A stretch of 64,000 nt of DNA from Phytophthora hibernalis. Taxonomy: Eukaryota > Oomycota > Peronosporomycetes > Peronosporales > Peronosporaceae. The number at the start of each line of letters is the position of its first letter. Positions within the stretch are counted from its first letter, which is position 1. A model generated the notes under the pieces. The model saw only the letters and a list, made by a program, of their open reading frames with translations, had not been told where the DNA came from and ran no database searches. The stretch covers positions 62,001-126,000 of the forward strand of contig JAAKBF010000360.1 in the NCBI GenBank assembly GCA_012656075.1, given 5' to 3'. The translations under genes and the position numbers were made by a program. Of the stretch, positions 1-9,669 are shown piece after piece.

Positions 1-60
1 GAGTACCATTTGGCGACCAGTCGAGCCTTATGACGAACGACTTGCCCTTTACGTCGCTCT

Positions 61-1128
61 TCAACGCGAAAATCCAGCGGCAACCGATCGGGCGCTGGTG
101 TGCTGGCTTTGGTACCAGCTTCCAGGTCTTGTTGGCGACGAGTGACTCCAGTTCACTTGCAATCGCATTCTTCCATTCGACTTGGCCATCGCTTGATCGT
201 ACGTCTTCGGGACATCCTCCGTTGCAGCCATGATGTGTCCTCCTTCAATAGCGAGTAGCTCATCGCTTGGCATGACACGACCTTGGCTGACCTTTTGACG
301 CTTATTTCCAATAGCAGAAGGAGCAACAACCTGCATCTTACGTCCTCCAGCTTCTTCCAGATCGTTGGTCTCTTCAATGTGTCGAGCACGCGAGCGAGTA
401 ATCATGGGGTGATCCGGGACTGAAACGATTGCGCCTTCTGTAATCACCTCATGTCGAAGTGGTATCATCTCATCATTATGGATGGTGAGAGTTCGCGACG
501 GTTCATAGCTCGGAGCAGTAGCTCGAGGCTCTGTGACATCATTCCCGCCATCGTTATCTTCATCATCGATCTCTGCCATGAAGTCATCCGGGCTAGTGGT
601 CTCCATGAACTTGACAGTGCGAACGATTTGTACTTTTCCCGTGACCACATTGAGTACGCGGTATCCCTTGACACCATCGTCGTAGCCCATGAATCGGCAC
701 TTGAATGGCGTCCAGCTTGCGGCGCTTCTCGTCAGCAATGCGCGCGTAGCCAAGTGCACCAAACACCTTCAGGTTCTTAAGCTGAGGTTTCTTCCAATCT
801 CGTGCAGTGTCTTCACAGTCACGGTGTTGGGAATCCTGTTGATGATCCACGCAGACGTGTTGACTGCTTCAGCCCACCACTTCTTGTCGATGCCCTCGTG
901 ATAGAGCATGCAACGAGCGATCTCGACGAGGCTCCGGTTCATGTGCTCAGCCAGTCCATTCTGCTGAGGCGTGTATGGCACCGTCTTCTCATGGCGGATG
1001 CCTTCCTTGGTCAGGTACTCCTTGAAGAGTCGACCCATCTCCGCCGTTGTCCGAGCGGAGACGCTTGATCTTGTATCCAGTAGCGTTTTCCAAGTCGGCT
1101 TTGAACATCTTGAACTTCGCCAAGACAT
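61..1128 (-). pseudogene. Copia integrase core and downstream linker, frameshifted
   Basis: The piece at 769-1128 carries the Copia integrase signature around YTPQQNGLAEHMNRSLVE, followed by WWAEAVNTSAWIINRIPN, the conserved region around the catalytic Glu. The next piece (about 670-850) reads LKNLKVFGALGYARI, typical of the integrase C-terminal region. After another frame change, 61-690 reads CRFMGYDDGVKGYRVLN, then an acidic linker and YDQAMAKS, which normally leads into the reverse transcriptase. Three frames are needed, so no single protein can be made from this sequence. Confidence 0.85.
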
Positions 1129-1308
1129 CCGACTTCTTCTTCATGAAGTACACCGTGACGTGACGTGAGTAGTCGTCGATCCTTCTGTCATCGTAAGTAG
1201 CTGCTCATAGCGCTTGTACGGGGATGTGGCCTAGGCGTGCGTGCAACACGCTCCACGGCTCCTTACGCGGTGTCGTTGCAGCATGACACACCTCGTCCCC
1301 CACTGTCT

Positions 1309-1811
1309 TCAGCTTGTTGAAATTTCCACAGCGCTTGGCCTCCATGACGTTTGCGTCGCCATACACTTGTTCTTGCTGAACTGCGCGACGACGTCCTTCT
1401 CGGCCAGCTTCGTCACCGAGATGAGGCTTCCATCAACCTCAGGGATGTACAGAACATCCGACAGCGCGATAGACGTCCCGTCCATCAGCTTCAACCCGAC
1501 GGTGCCATTGCAACAGCGTCGATCTTCGTACCATCCGCGATCGTGATGCGGACTGGCGTCTTCAACTCCTTCATGGACACGAACTTGTTCCGGACGCTGA
1601 TCATGTGCGAGCTTGCACCAGAGTCGACGAGCCACTCAGTCTTGCTCATCGCACTCGTTGCCGTGAACGCGAAGTCGGAGGTCTCTCTCGCGACTTGTCC
1701 GCGTCCCTCGTCGGCCTTCTTCTTGCGGCACTCCGTTTGCTTGTGCCTAGGCTTCTCGCAATAGAAGCACTTGCCCGTGAACTTGCGCTTTCCGTTGTCC
1801 TTCTTGGCCAC
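1309..1811 (-). pseudogene. Copia CCHC zinc knuckle and aspartic protease
   Basis: The frame 1491-1811 contains CFYCEKPRHKQTEC, a CX2CX4HX4C nucleocapsid knuckle, followed about 35 residues later by WLVDSGASSHM, the aspartic protease active-site motif (D-S-G). The protease continues in a second frame (1309-1635, DGTSIALSDVLYIPEVDGSLIS), so there is a frame change near 1500. The arrangement is standard for Copia polyproteins. Confidence 0.88.
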
Positions 1812-1849
1812 GAACGCCTTTGTTGAGTCGATGACGTTTCATCCGAGGC

Positions 1850-2393
1850 TTCAACACCAGAGAGAGCTTGGATCGCGTACGCCAACGTCATGTTAGACGT
1901 ATTCTCGAGGACGGTACTGATCATCCGGTACTCATCCGTCAGACTACAGAGAAGCAAAACGAGCTGTCGGGTCTCATCCAAAGGCTCCCGATCGTCTCCA
2001 TTTGCAAGACGATATCCTTGAATTGGTCCACGTGAACCGCGAACCGCGTACCGACTCCATCTTGAAGTTGTGCAACTTCTTGGTGACGAGGAGTCAGTTC
2101 TTCTGCGTGTTCCGGTTGAACTGCTCCTCGAGCATGTGCCACGAGTCGACAGCCGATGTCGCTCCACGGATGTAGACTTGGTATGTGAGACTCACATCTA
2201 CAGCGATCACACCAAGGGCTTTCAGATCGTCCATCTTCCATTGTGCCGTGGAGCTATCGCTCAGCGCGTCGAACTCTGGCTTGATGATGTGAGCCAATAG
2301 TCCCTTGCGCGAGAGCTTCATCCTCATGTTGAACTCCCAGTGGAAGTAGTTGCCTTCCACGAGTTTGACGGTGTCAGCGTAGCTTGGGCTCAT
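1850..2393 (-). pseudogene. Copia gag N-terminal region
   Basis: The first ATG is at 2393 and overlaps the primer-binding site. The N-terminus reads LVEGNYFHWEFNMRMKL, the start of a UBN2/Retrotran_gag_2 type gag. The middle is in another frame (about 1850-2000) and contains LLLCSLTDEYRMISTVLEN and NMTLAYAIQAL, typical of the gag helical region. The gag is split by at least one indel. It would encode the structural protein packaging the element RNA. Confidence 0.8.
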
Positions 2394-2398
2394 AACCA
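2386..2398 (-). other. Primer-binding site matching the initiator tRNA-Met anticodon arm
   Basis: On the minus strand the 13 bases read TGGTTATGAGCCC. Twelve of them (GGTTATGAGCCC) are complementary to GGGCUCAUAACC, the anticodon stem-loop of the yeast initiator tRNA-Met as I recall it. This position, just inside the LTR, and this target are those of elements primed by a half-tRNA, such as Drosophila copia and yeast Ty5. The gag ATG lies inside the site. Confidence 0.7.
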
Positions 2399-2400
2399 AT

Positions 2401-2640
2401 TGTGAAATATAGACGTAGCTTCGAAGTCGAGGGAAGGAAATCCGAAAGTGAGTTCGATTGAGTTAAGTGTCTTGGTCTACCTGCCTCTCCTACAAATGCA
2501 ATGCCCTTACCGTTCTCTCTTAATGCGCGGCCCAACGATTTGAGGCGCGGCCCAACGATTTGAGGCGCGACCCAACGATTTGAGATACGGCCCAACGATT
2601 TGGGGCGCGGGCCAACGATGCCCATCAGAAGATCCTAATC
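2401..2640 (-). repeat. Internal end of the Copia 5' LTR, with a 20-bp tandem repeat
   Basis: The LTR is inferred to begin (plus-strand view) at TGTGAAATATAG, immediately right of the primer-binding site. Its outer end cannot be fixed because the second LTR is off-window. Positions 2525-2620 hold 4.8 copies of a 20-bp unit, gcgcggcccaacgatttgag. The same motif recurs in the 150-bp repeats near 37.4 and 38.1 kb. Confidence 0.5.
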
Positions 2641-3594
2641 AGTTGAAGTAGTCAGCCAATCACGATACCGTATTTGGGGTAGCCCAGCCAATCACCTTGC
2701 AGCACTCGTGCCTCTTCACCAATCAACCAATATACCGCGTGCCCCAGGCTACATCAGTAGCTGTATGCACGCGCCAACGTAGGTATCCAGACAGAGACTG
2801 CGAAGGGTCAATCGCAACATTAACCACAATACACACTTTGATGTTTCTTCTTACTGCTCAAGACACCGCCAACAACGTCTACAATCTCGTTACTGCCCGG
2901 TCGGAGTCCATCATCAAAGACATCCAACCGCGAATTGGTGCCCTGAGACGTCAGTCTCATTTGGACGGGGCGCCACCATATTTGCAACACACGCGGACAT
3001 CAATGTCAATGAGACCACCTAGGTTCTCAGTCAATCGTGAATTTACCTGGTTCCTAACAAGTCAACAAAAACAAGTTTTGCATTTATTTTTGCTTTAGTG
3101 TAACTGTTCGACTTGCCGTCGTCGTCTAAGTCCTAGTGCTTGCCCTTTCGATGACGTGAAAGGACGTGATACAATAATATTGTGTTATGCCTATATTATA
3201 GACATAGCGCATAAATGCCTTGCAGCTGCTCTGCAGATGATGCGCGTTTACCCGGAAGCTCGGTATATAGTTAGCTTATGGGGCAATGACAGCGCCTCCC
3301 ATTAAAAAATATTAGTGTGGCCCCGCTATCACCGAAATTAGGACGATTCGGTGTTTTGTCGTTTAATCTACCGAATTTAAAAAATCGGTCTTGTGGGATA
3401 GGCATACTTTTTAATAAAAAAGTGTTATAGGAAATCAGTGACGTTGTTAAATAAAGTCCAGACAAGGACACATCATAGACGTCGTCAACTACGATGGTAG
3501 TCTATGCTGAAATACCGGTACAGTACATGTACCGTCACATCAACAAAAACCTATGTGGATAGGCAGAGCATTATATGGAATACATGTATGATAC
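2641..3594. other. No gene recognised
   Basis: AT-rich to mixed sequence. Only short reading frames occur (for example one of 133 codons at 2697-3098) and none has recognisable domains. It may include the rest of the Copia LTR and its flank. Confidence 0.4.
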
Positions 3595-3822
3595 ATGATG
3601 TATCATCAGTGCTGACATGTAATCAGGCACATGTTCGCAAGCACTGATGACGTGCATGTACTGTATCATCAGTGATGACATGCAATCATGAACATGTTCG
3701 CAAACACTGATGGCGTGCATGTTTCTAGATGAATCATCAGTGATGACATGCAATTCTGCACATGTTCGCAAAAATCTGATGGCGTGCACGTATCTAGATG
3801 AATCATCAGTGATGAAAAGAAA
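3595..3822. repeat. Tandem repeat, unit about 63-69 bp, about 3.3 copies
   Basis: Successive units begin at ATCATCAGTG and contain GACATG, ACATGTTCGCAA and CTGATG(A/G)CGTGCA. The third unit starts one period later and the fourth is cut short at GATGAAAAG. A minus-strand frame runs through the array and encodes repeated HVITDDSS-like segments, but this is a by-product of the repeat. Confidence 0.85.
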
Positions 3823-3875
3823 GTGCATCGTTCTACGTCAACAGCGTTTGCGAAATTATGCAGCGCGGTTCGAGA

Positions 3876-4012
3876 AATAATGAACTAATCTAAAACGAGG
3901 GTGATAAAAAGGAGTTATTATTAATAACTCCTTTTAATCACCCTCGTTTAATAATGGAGTTATTATTAATAACTCCTTTTAATCACCCTCGTTTTCGATT
4001 AGTTCATTATTA
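3876..4012. repeat. Nested palindrome with AT-rich arms
   Basis: Outer arms are AATAATGAACTAATC and its inverse GATTAGTTCATTATT. Next come inverted ACGAGGGTGAT / ATCACCCTCGT blocks, and inside these GGAGTTATTATTAATAACTCC, itself a palindrome, present twice. The whole could fold into one long hairpin or a cruciform. It resembles a small foldback or MITE-type element. There is no coding capacity. Confidence 0.8.
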
Positions 4013-5187
4013 TTAATAACTCCTTTTTAATAACTTATTAATAAGACATGTTTGACTTACCAAATGCTATTATTAATTACTATTTGGCCATAAAATCAAC
4101 GCTCCTGCAACTTAAATTACCCTAGAGTCCTAAACCTTCCCTCCGGGGAGTGGCGTGTCAAATATCGAGCCTGTTCGTCTGACCCTGGTCATGCAGCGCT
4201 GTGATCTTGCCGGCTGAACCCGGCGACTTTCGTTTGTTTTCAAGTTATAGGGATTTTCGCCTGGCTTTAACACATTAATTGTCCGTGTGGCCACTTCCAT
4301 GAAATAACGCCTTGTTTTAAGCTCTGGATTTTGACTGAATGAACTCGCGTCATACGCTTAGCGTTTACTGCCGATGCTTATGACAGTTGCAAGACCCTAT
4401 CTGCTGTATATTTCTCGTCGGAAGACATTTACCATTATACATTATGAGCCATCACGAATAACATTCATTTAGCATGCATCAAATGGACACGGTGTATAAA
4501 ATATTCAATGTCATATAACTTGACTACAGTATGTTTTGCTTAAATGATACGATAAAAAATGAATATTATAAAATACCAGTTGCCAAAACCCACTATTTTG
4601 AGTTCAACTACTTAGAAATAACATACATTCCCTTTGTGATATCATAATCTTCAGCATTTTCCAGGCTGGCGGCGTTGTATTAATCTCACCCTAGAAAAAT
4701 ATAATTACTTCGAAGTAATTAAAAAACAAAGCCGTGCGTTGCACGAATACCAGTCTTGTCTTCTTCGTCTGAATTTCAGGGAGTTGCCACGCAAAGGCTG
4801 GGACATAAGTAAAAGAGAAGGGCAAACCGCGCACGCAACGAATGGCGAGTCTTCGTTCAACATACAGGAACTTCGCAGATTAGCTTTCTCTTCAGTATCC
4901 TCTTCTGCATCCAACTCCAAATCCACGTGTCGTCGTTCCAATCAAAGGCGTCGAGTAGACGATTGCGGAACCAAAGCCGCAAAAGACCGCGCTTTGTGGC
5001 TGCTGGCGGCCGCTGTGTCGGCCTGCTGCGCTTGTTCGCGCCCCAGACTTAGAGTGCACTTCGTCTTCACATGCTACAGACGTCGCACACGCGCCAACTC
5101 CTCCGCGGAGAAGACCCGGTTGTACGATATGTACGACATCTATATTACTAATTTTAAAGTTCCGGAACCGGTAACATATTTTTATCC
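4013..5187. other. No gene recognised
   Basis: AT-rich spacer. A 212-codon plus-strand frame (from about 4739) and an overlapping 175-codon minus-strand frame run into the dispersed repeat at 5188-5310 and show no domain, so I do not call either a gene. Confidence 0.4.
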
Positions 5188-5310
5188 ATACTACACCTTT
5201 TACCAAGCTGAATGGTTCTTCTTCCGACTCGCGCAACTTAATATTGGGGGAAAAGAGGCGATTTTCACCCAAAGTGGTTTTCTGATTATTTTTTACCAAG
5301 CAAAATGGTT
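5188..5310 (-). repeat. Dispersed repeat copies, inverted relative to 8511-8559
   Basis: 5190-5220 matches the reverse complement of 8529-8559 at 29 of 31 bases. A second weaker copy of the tttaccaagc...atggttc core lies at about 5293-5318, and a shorter copy in the opposite orientation (aaccactttggttg) at about 5517-5531. This is an uncharacterised repeat family, possibly the ends of a lost DNA element. Confidence 0.55.
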
Positions 5311-7263
5311 CGCCTATCCCGCGGGGCTGCCAGACAGAGAAAAAGGAACTCATTTTGACCCAAAACAGGTTTATTAGTGTAGCCAACTGCTGGGAGATCA
5401 TGATAGTCCCCTCAGACACACTTATATCGTTCTTAAAGATTTCGTTTTGGCTCAGAGAGATTGCCTCTAAATCGTCGGTTGGACGATAATCACTTTGCTT
5501 GGTAACTATTTACGACAACCACTTTGGTTGAAAAGAGAACGCAGGCAAATCACCCACTCAGCCCTGAAAATCACACAAAAATGCGTTTGTGTGAAATGCA
5601 AGTGACAGGGCACGAGAATGATAGGTTTAGGTTAATGATTTTCTTACATCGTAATCAGGAACGACCGTACCTAACGTGGGTCCACGTTGAGAAGCCGCTA
5701 GGACGAGTGGCCGAAGGGCTTGGTCAACGCATGGAACAACTAGCAGCAAGGAAGACTTGCATGTTGTAGCAGCCCGAACGAGGGTAAATGTGTCAGCCAG
5801 CACAGGGTCGCAATAAGATAGGCAACGAACGAAAACAGCCCGTCGAACTACCAATGGCCAAGAAGAAGCAGTATACTATTGGGCACGAAGACGCTGGTGG
5901 AGGTCTGGAGGACTTGAAAAAGGTTGACAAAGGACTGAAAAGGATGACAATGTCCTTCACGGGCGTCCGCCCATTAGTATCCAGCAGACTTTTTTGCCGA
6001 GTGATTTTGGTTTTGCTACAGTAGTGTAATATTCTAAATACCGGTTCACAGCGTAGCAAACCCCGCATCAAGAGAGGCCACCCTTGAGGTTGAGAAACTA
6101 CCTCAAATGTTGTAAACTATATGTTTGGTTGTGTGTTTGGTTTGAACTAGGAAATTAGAGAATGCCGCATATTGACGATGATCTAGCGGAACCGAGCTTC
6201 TGAAGGGTATATTCGATCCTTTCCAATACGATCTAGTTCGAATGAGTAGTACGTTGAACGTTTTACATTGAGGAATGAACTCCTCTGTAGCTACATGCAC
6301 TTCCACTTTATATCTTTCCGGGGTTAAATTCCCGTAGCAATTGTTTACTTCGTTTACCCGGGTGGACGTTTAGATAGTAAATACGAAGAAGCAGATGCCT
6401 GGGTCGCTTGAATTGCTGCAGCAGCTTCATGAACATCAGTAAAATTCAGCGCACCAGTCAGTGAAATGCATATCCTTGCTGCTGACAATTCTTTTTGTAC
6501 TTGACGGAGTGTCCACTAGCTGGCGTATCAGGAGCAGACATCGTGTAACAGAAGAACAAGTACTGAACCATCCTTGCGACACTGCACCGAGCTGACAGCC
6601 GAAACATAGCTGCAACCGATAGTGACAACCAGCCCCTGGGTAGCACCGGCCAGAACGACTGGCGGATCAACTCAAATAATGCAGGACAAGAGACATATTA
6701 AAATTAATACTGATTGGGCTGCCAGGGTCTGCACATAGTTGGAAAGAAATGTTCGTGTAATTATAACTCATACGATATTGTAGGACCTCACCGCTCTATG
6801 CGAATGCGCTGCTAGAGGTGCGCCATCCTGTCATAGTGCACAATAGGAGCGCTGGCAGACACAAAACACAGCTGGGATCAACCTCTTCGGTTGTTTTTTG
6901 AAACAAATGCACAAATCTGTAAAATTACAAGGTACGTGTTCCCTTTAGGCTCCCTGTCGTGGATCTGAAAACTTCCAGAAAGCTGGCCACGACCGTCCTC
7001 TCTCATTCCGGAGATGACCCCTTCCTCTCCGCTGGGCCTAAACTATCCTAGTGCGAATACCCTGGATTCACAACACTTTGTTCCTAATGATCGAGGGCTT
7101 CAACTTAAAACCGTAGTGATATTTGAAGCAACAAAAGAGTGTCTAGGTTGCCGCAGCGAATATTATTCGCCGTTAAGCCTCTGTCGTACAGAAATACGGT
7201 GAAGCATTGAGCTTCACAAGCAGTTACTACAGCATTTTGAAGCTACATGTACCGCGAAATGAC
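5311..7263. other. No gene recognised
   Basis: Mixed-composition spacer with only short unsupported frames (78-92 codons at most). Apart from the short repeat copy at about 5517, nothing recognisable was found. Confidence 0.4.
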
Positions 7264-7375
7264 ATTGCGGTAGATGCCGAAGTGTAGAATTGCGGTAGAT
7301 AACGAAGTGTAGAATTGCGGTAGATGACGAAGTGTAGCATTGCGGTAGACGTCGAAATATAACAATGCGGTGGTT
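7264..7375. repeat. 25-bp tandem repeat, about 4.5 copies
   Basis: The core aTTGCGGTAGA recurs at 7264, 7289, 7314, 7339 and, diverged, at 7364, exactly 25 bp apart. The second half of the unit (gaagtgtag) is also conserved. There are no unique spacers, so it is a minisatellite and not a CRISPR array. Confidence 0.9.
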
Positions 7376-7801
7376 GTCAAACTGGGACATAACGGGATAC
7401 TCTGTAAGATAGCGAATGTAGGAAGCTATCGGATATTGTGCATCCGCTTCCCCCATGTAGCTAATATGCTAATCTCTCAATCGGTAGTTCGTGTTTTGCA
7501 AAACCCGCACTTTGCCGACGTTGGAAATGAGTCAAGGATTTTAATGGTCACTCATGCTAGCGTTTGCTCTACATCGCATGAGTAGCGCCCTTAGAAATTT
7601 ATGATTCCCGGAAATAGGAAGACTGCTATCGCCAGCCCAAATTTTGAAGCGGCCTATTGCGCACTGTCAAAACCCCACTCTAACAAATCGCGCAAAACAA
7701 GTTGTTTAATTGACGCATTAAACTCATATAGAAACTAAGGCGCGCACGATGCTTTATAGAAAATTGAACTGCTCACTGCTATCGTGCACGGTTGCGTGTC
7801 C

Positions 7802-8140
7802 TCATGGCCGATGAAAGTGGTGTATCTGGGTACTGAGGGGCCCAAATTTGCGGGATTTGGCTATTTGGGACCGTGCTTGAATGATCTCCACGTTCGTAAA
7901 TACTGAATCGCGCATATTGGAGCACTCCAGCACCCTACCACGCCACTTGCACTTCGCATATGAGCACGTAGTTTTGCACGATGGCAATGAGCAGTCCAAA
8001 AGTCGATAAGACATCGTGTGTGGCTCTGGCGACATGCACACGGTGCAAGGAACCACGTTACATTTACCAACCCGATACTGTTTGAACGTTTCGAGAAAGC
8101 TAGTCGCTTCGTCCGGTGGCACGTCGGCCACCACTAGGAC
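7802..8140 (-). pseudogene. Fragment resembling the N-terminal Cys-rich domain of a Mutator-like transposase
   Basis: A 110-codon frame with no ATG of its own reads TVCMSPEPHTMSYRLLDC, then CSLPSCKTTC and KCKWRGRVLEC. Spaced Cys pairs followed by C-x-WRG are, from memory, the pattern of the N-terminal zinc finger in oomycete Mutator-like transposases. No catalytic domain follows. An alternative is a lone oomycete zinc-finger gene fragment. Confidence 0.45.
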
Positions 8141-8510
8141 CCAATTGAATGAGCGGGCCGTCGTTGAGTGTCCCTTCGGCCCAGCCTTCCTGTCTTGATG
8201 TTTTGGTATCGAAATGAGAACTGAAACAACGTACTTTTATTTTATTGGATAAAAATACCATCGATGGTCTTCTGGGGTTGGTCAAAATCCTGTACATTGT
8301 GTGGCATCGTCATGAATGGGTGGCCGTCAATTGTTTTGTGTGAGTGTCACTCTTTCTGTGTGTCAATCAGTGCCATTGTGTGCCAATGTTTATGATTTAT
8401 GTGCGATCAGAGGTTTTGTGTGAAAACCCACGATCCAGGGTGATTATGCTATATTCTCGGTTGAAAATACCTACGTAATCACTTATTAGGGATGGGGGAA
8501 AACCTTCCCG
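8141..8510. other. No gene recognised
   Basis: Short spacer. 8320-8420 is rich in gtgtg and gtgtcaat motifs but has no clear period. Confidence 0.4.
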
Positions 8511-8559
8511 CACCACTTTGGTTGTGAAAAGAACCATTTAGGTTGGTAAAAGGTGTAGT
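8511..8559 (+). repeat. Dispersed repeat copy
   Basis: Contains ccactttggttgtgaaaaga and the 31-bp block matching the reverse complement of 5190-5220 (29 of 31). Together the two copies flank a 3.3-kb interval in inverted orientation. Confidence 0.55.
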
Positions 8560-8891
8560 TAGGACCAAAATCAACCGCAAGCAAAAGAATTAGTTGTCCT
8601 CAACTTGAAGGTCTGTATAGCCCCACCGTGGCAGCAGGGAAGATTAGCATCATCCTCGTCGACCATCTCTTGCAGAGAAGGTAGACCTGATGTACTCGCT
8701 GTTCCGGACGCTGGAGATAGCTTCCCCGCTCCGCCTTCCTAGGTACATGTAGGACATGTAACACAATCATGGATTACGTCACGCATCCCAGACAAGATTC
8801 AACCGGCTTGTTCATCGGATGCATGCTACATGAGCATGTATATAATACATAATAAATGCAGCCTTACTGTATTGTACCGGTTGTCCAAACA

Positions 8892-8910
8892 TCATTTCTC
8901 ATTTCCCAAA
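8892..8910 (+). promoter_or_regulatory. Oomycete initiator-like core promoter of the RXLR gene
   Basis: The sequence TCATTTCTCATTTCCCAAA holds two TCAYTYY initiator matches, the second followed by CCAAAT as in the INR-FPR arrangement described for Phytophthora. A TTGTCCAA element sits directly upstream at 8881. The motif lies 22-40 bp before the ATG at 8932 and after the upstream ATG at 8830, so the transcript should start inside the longer reading frame and use 8932. Confidence 0.6.
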
Positions 8911-8931
8911 TACAAGCCAAGCAAACGGAAC

Positions 8932-9669
8932 ATGCTCATATCCACGACCGTCCTGTTGACTTTGGCAACAATTATCGCGGACCCCGTGGTCGGGCAGTCG
9001 CACATGTCGAAAGGCTCCATTTTGAGAGCGAACACAAACCCACCTGATGCGTTTGCCACTGACAAGGATGTGGCTCCATTAAGAAAACTTTTAAGATCAA
9101 ATCTTGGACCCAACGTTGTCGAAGTTGGCCATACGAATGCAGAAGAGAGAACTCTACCGGGTACGTCGAAGGTAGCGGAGCTGGCGTCGAAGTTCAGCTT
9201 CTCCCAAAAGTGGTCCAACAAGTTGTGGTTGAAGGCCAGCGAAACCCCGAATACTGTTTTCAAGATGTTAAATCTCGGAAGGGTCGGCGAGAAGTTTGTC
9301 GAGAACCCAAAGATCCTGCAGTGGCTCCGCTACATTAAATCATATCGAAGTGAGGGCCACTCGTTCGCTGATTACGAGGTATACCTCCTGTTGGTGGATA
9401 AGCTGTCAGAAGCGAAGGTTGCTACGCTGTTGCAGTCACTGAAACGAGTCCCAGACCTTAAGTCTCTTGCGAAGGAGGTGGAGATTGCTCAGTTCAGTAG
9501 ATGGTATGGTCGCGGAAAACACCCAGATGATGTTGCAAAGGAGGTATTTGGGTTAGGAAACGGTCTTTCATCGCTACCGGCGAGTGACCCGAAATTTTGG
9601 ATCTCTGACCGACTATACGAAACATTTCATAAGTTACGTATAGCTACAGGGACGGTGAGATTGAAATAA
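8932..9669 (+). CDS. Secreted RXLR-EER effector candidate with a WY-type C-terminus
   Basis: This 245-residue protein is predicted to be secreted and delivered into host plant cells. Residues 1-22 form a signal peptide with a leucine/threonine/isoleucine core. A degenerate RXLR motif (RKLLR at 51-55, so KLLR rather than RxLR) is followed by EER at 71-73. The C-terminal part has Trp and Tyr landmarks of the Phytophthora WY fold: SQKWSNKLWL, TPNTVFKMLNLG, later YEVYLLLVDKL and FSRWYGRGKHPDDVAKEVFGLG. The start at 8932 is preferred over the ATG at 8830 because the first gives a clean signal peptide and lies just after the initiator motif. It stands alone in repeat-rich DNA. Its host target is unknown. 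Confidence 0.88.
   Translation: MLISTTVLLTLATIIADPVVGQSHMSKGSILRANTNPPDAFATDKDVAPLRKLLRSNLGPNVVEVGHTNAEERTLPGTSKVAELASKFSFSQKWSNKLWLKASETPNTVFKMLNLGRVGEKFVENPKILQWLRYIKSYRSEGHSFADYEVYLLLVDKLSEAKVATLLQSLKRVPDLKSLAKEVEIAQFSRWYGRGKHPDDVAKEVFGLGNGLSSLPASDPKFWISDRLYETFHKLRIATGTVRLK

Larger units (their letters stand above)
1..2400 (-). mobile_element. Ty1/Copia LTR retrotransposon, 5' internal part, runs off left edge
   Basis: Read on the minus strand from 2400 down to 1, the order is primer-binding site, gag, zinc knuckle, protease, integrase and post-integrase linker. This is the Pseudoviridae (Copia) order, with integrase before reverse transcriptase. Reverse transcriptase, RNase H and the 3' LTR lie outside the window. 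The coding frame changes several times and the integrase is split, so the copy is probably dead. The reading frames are separated into the entries below. The first LTR base is about 2401 on the right. Confidence 0.9.

Noticed and set aside
4739..5377. 212-codon plus-strand frame and the 175-codon frame opposite it
   Set aside because: Both run through dispersed repeat sequence. No domain and no promoter motif recognised.
7264..7375. Possible CRISPR-like array
   Set aside because: Units are contiguous without unique spacers, and the genome is eukaryotic.
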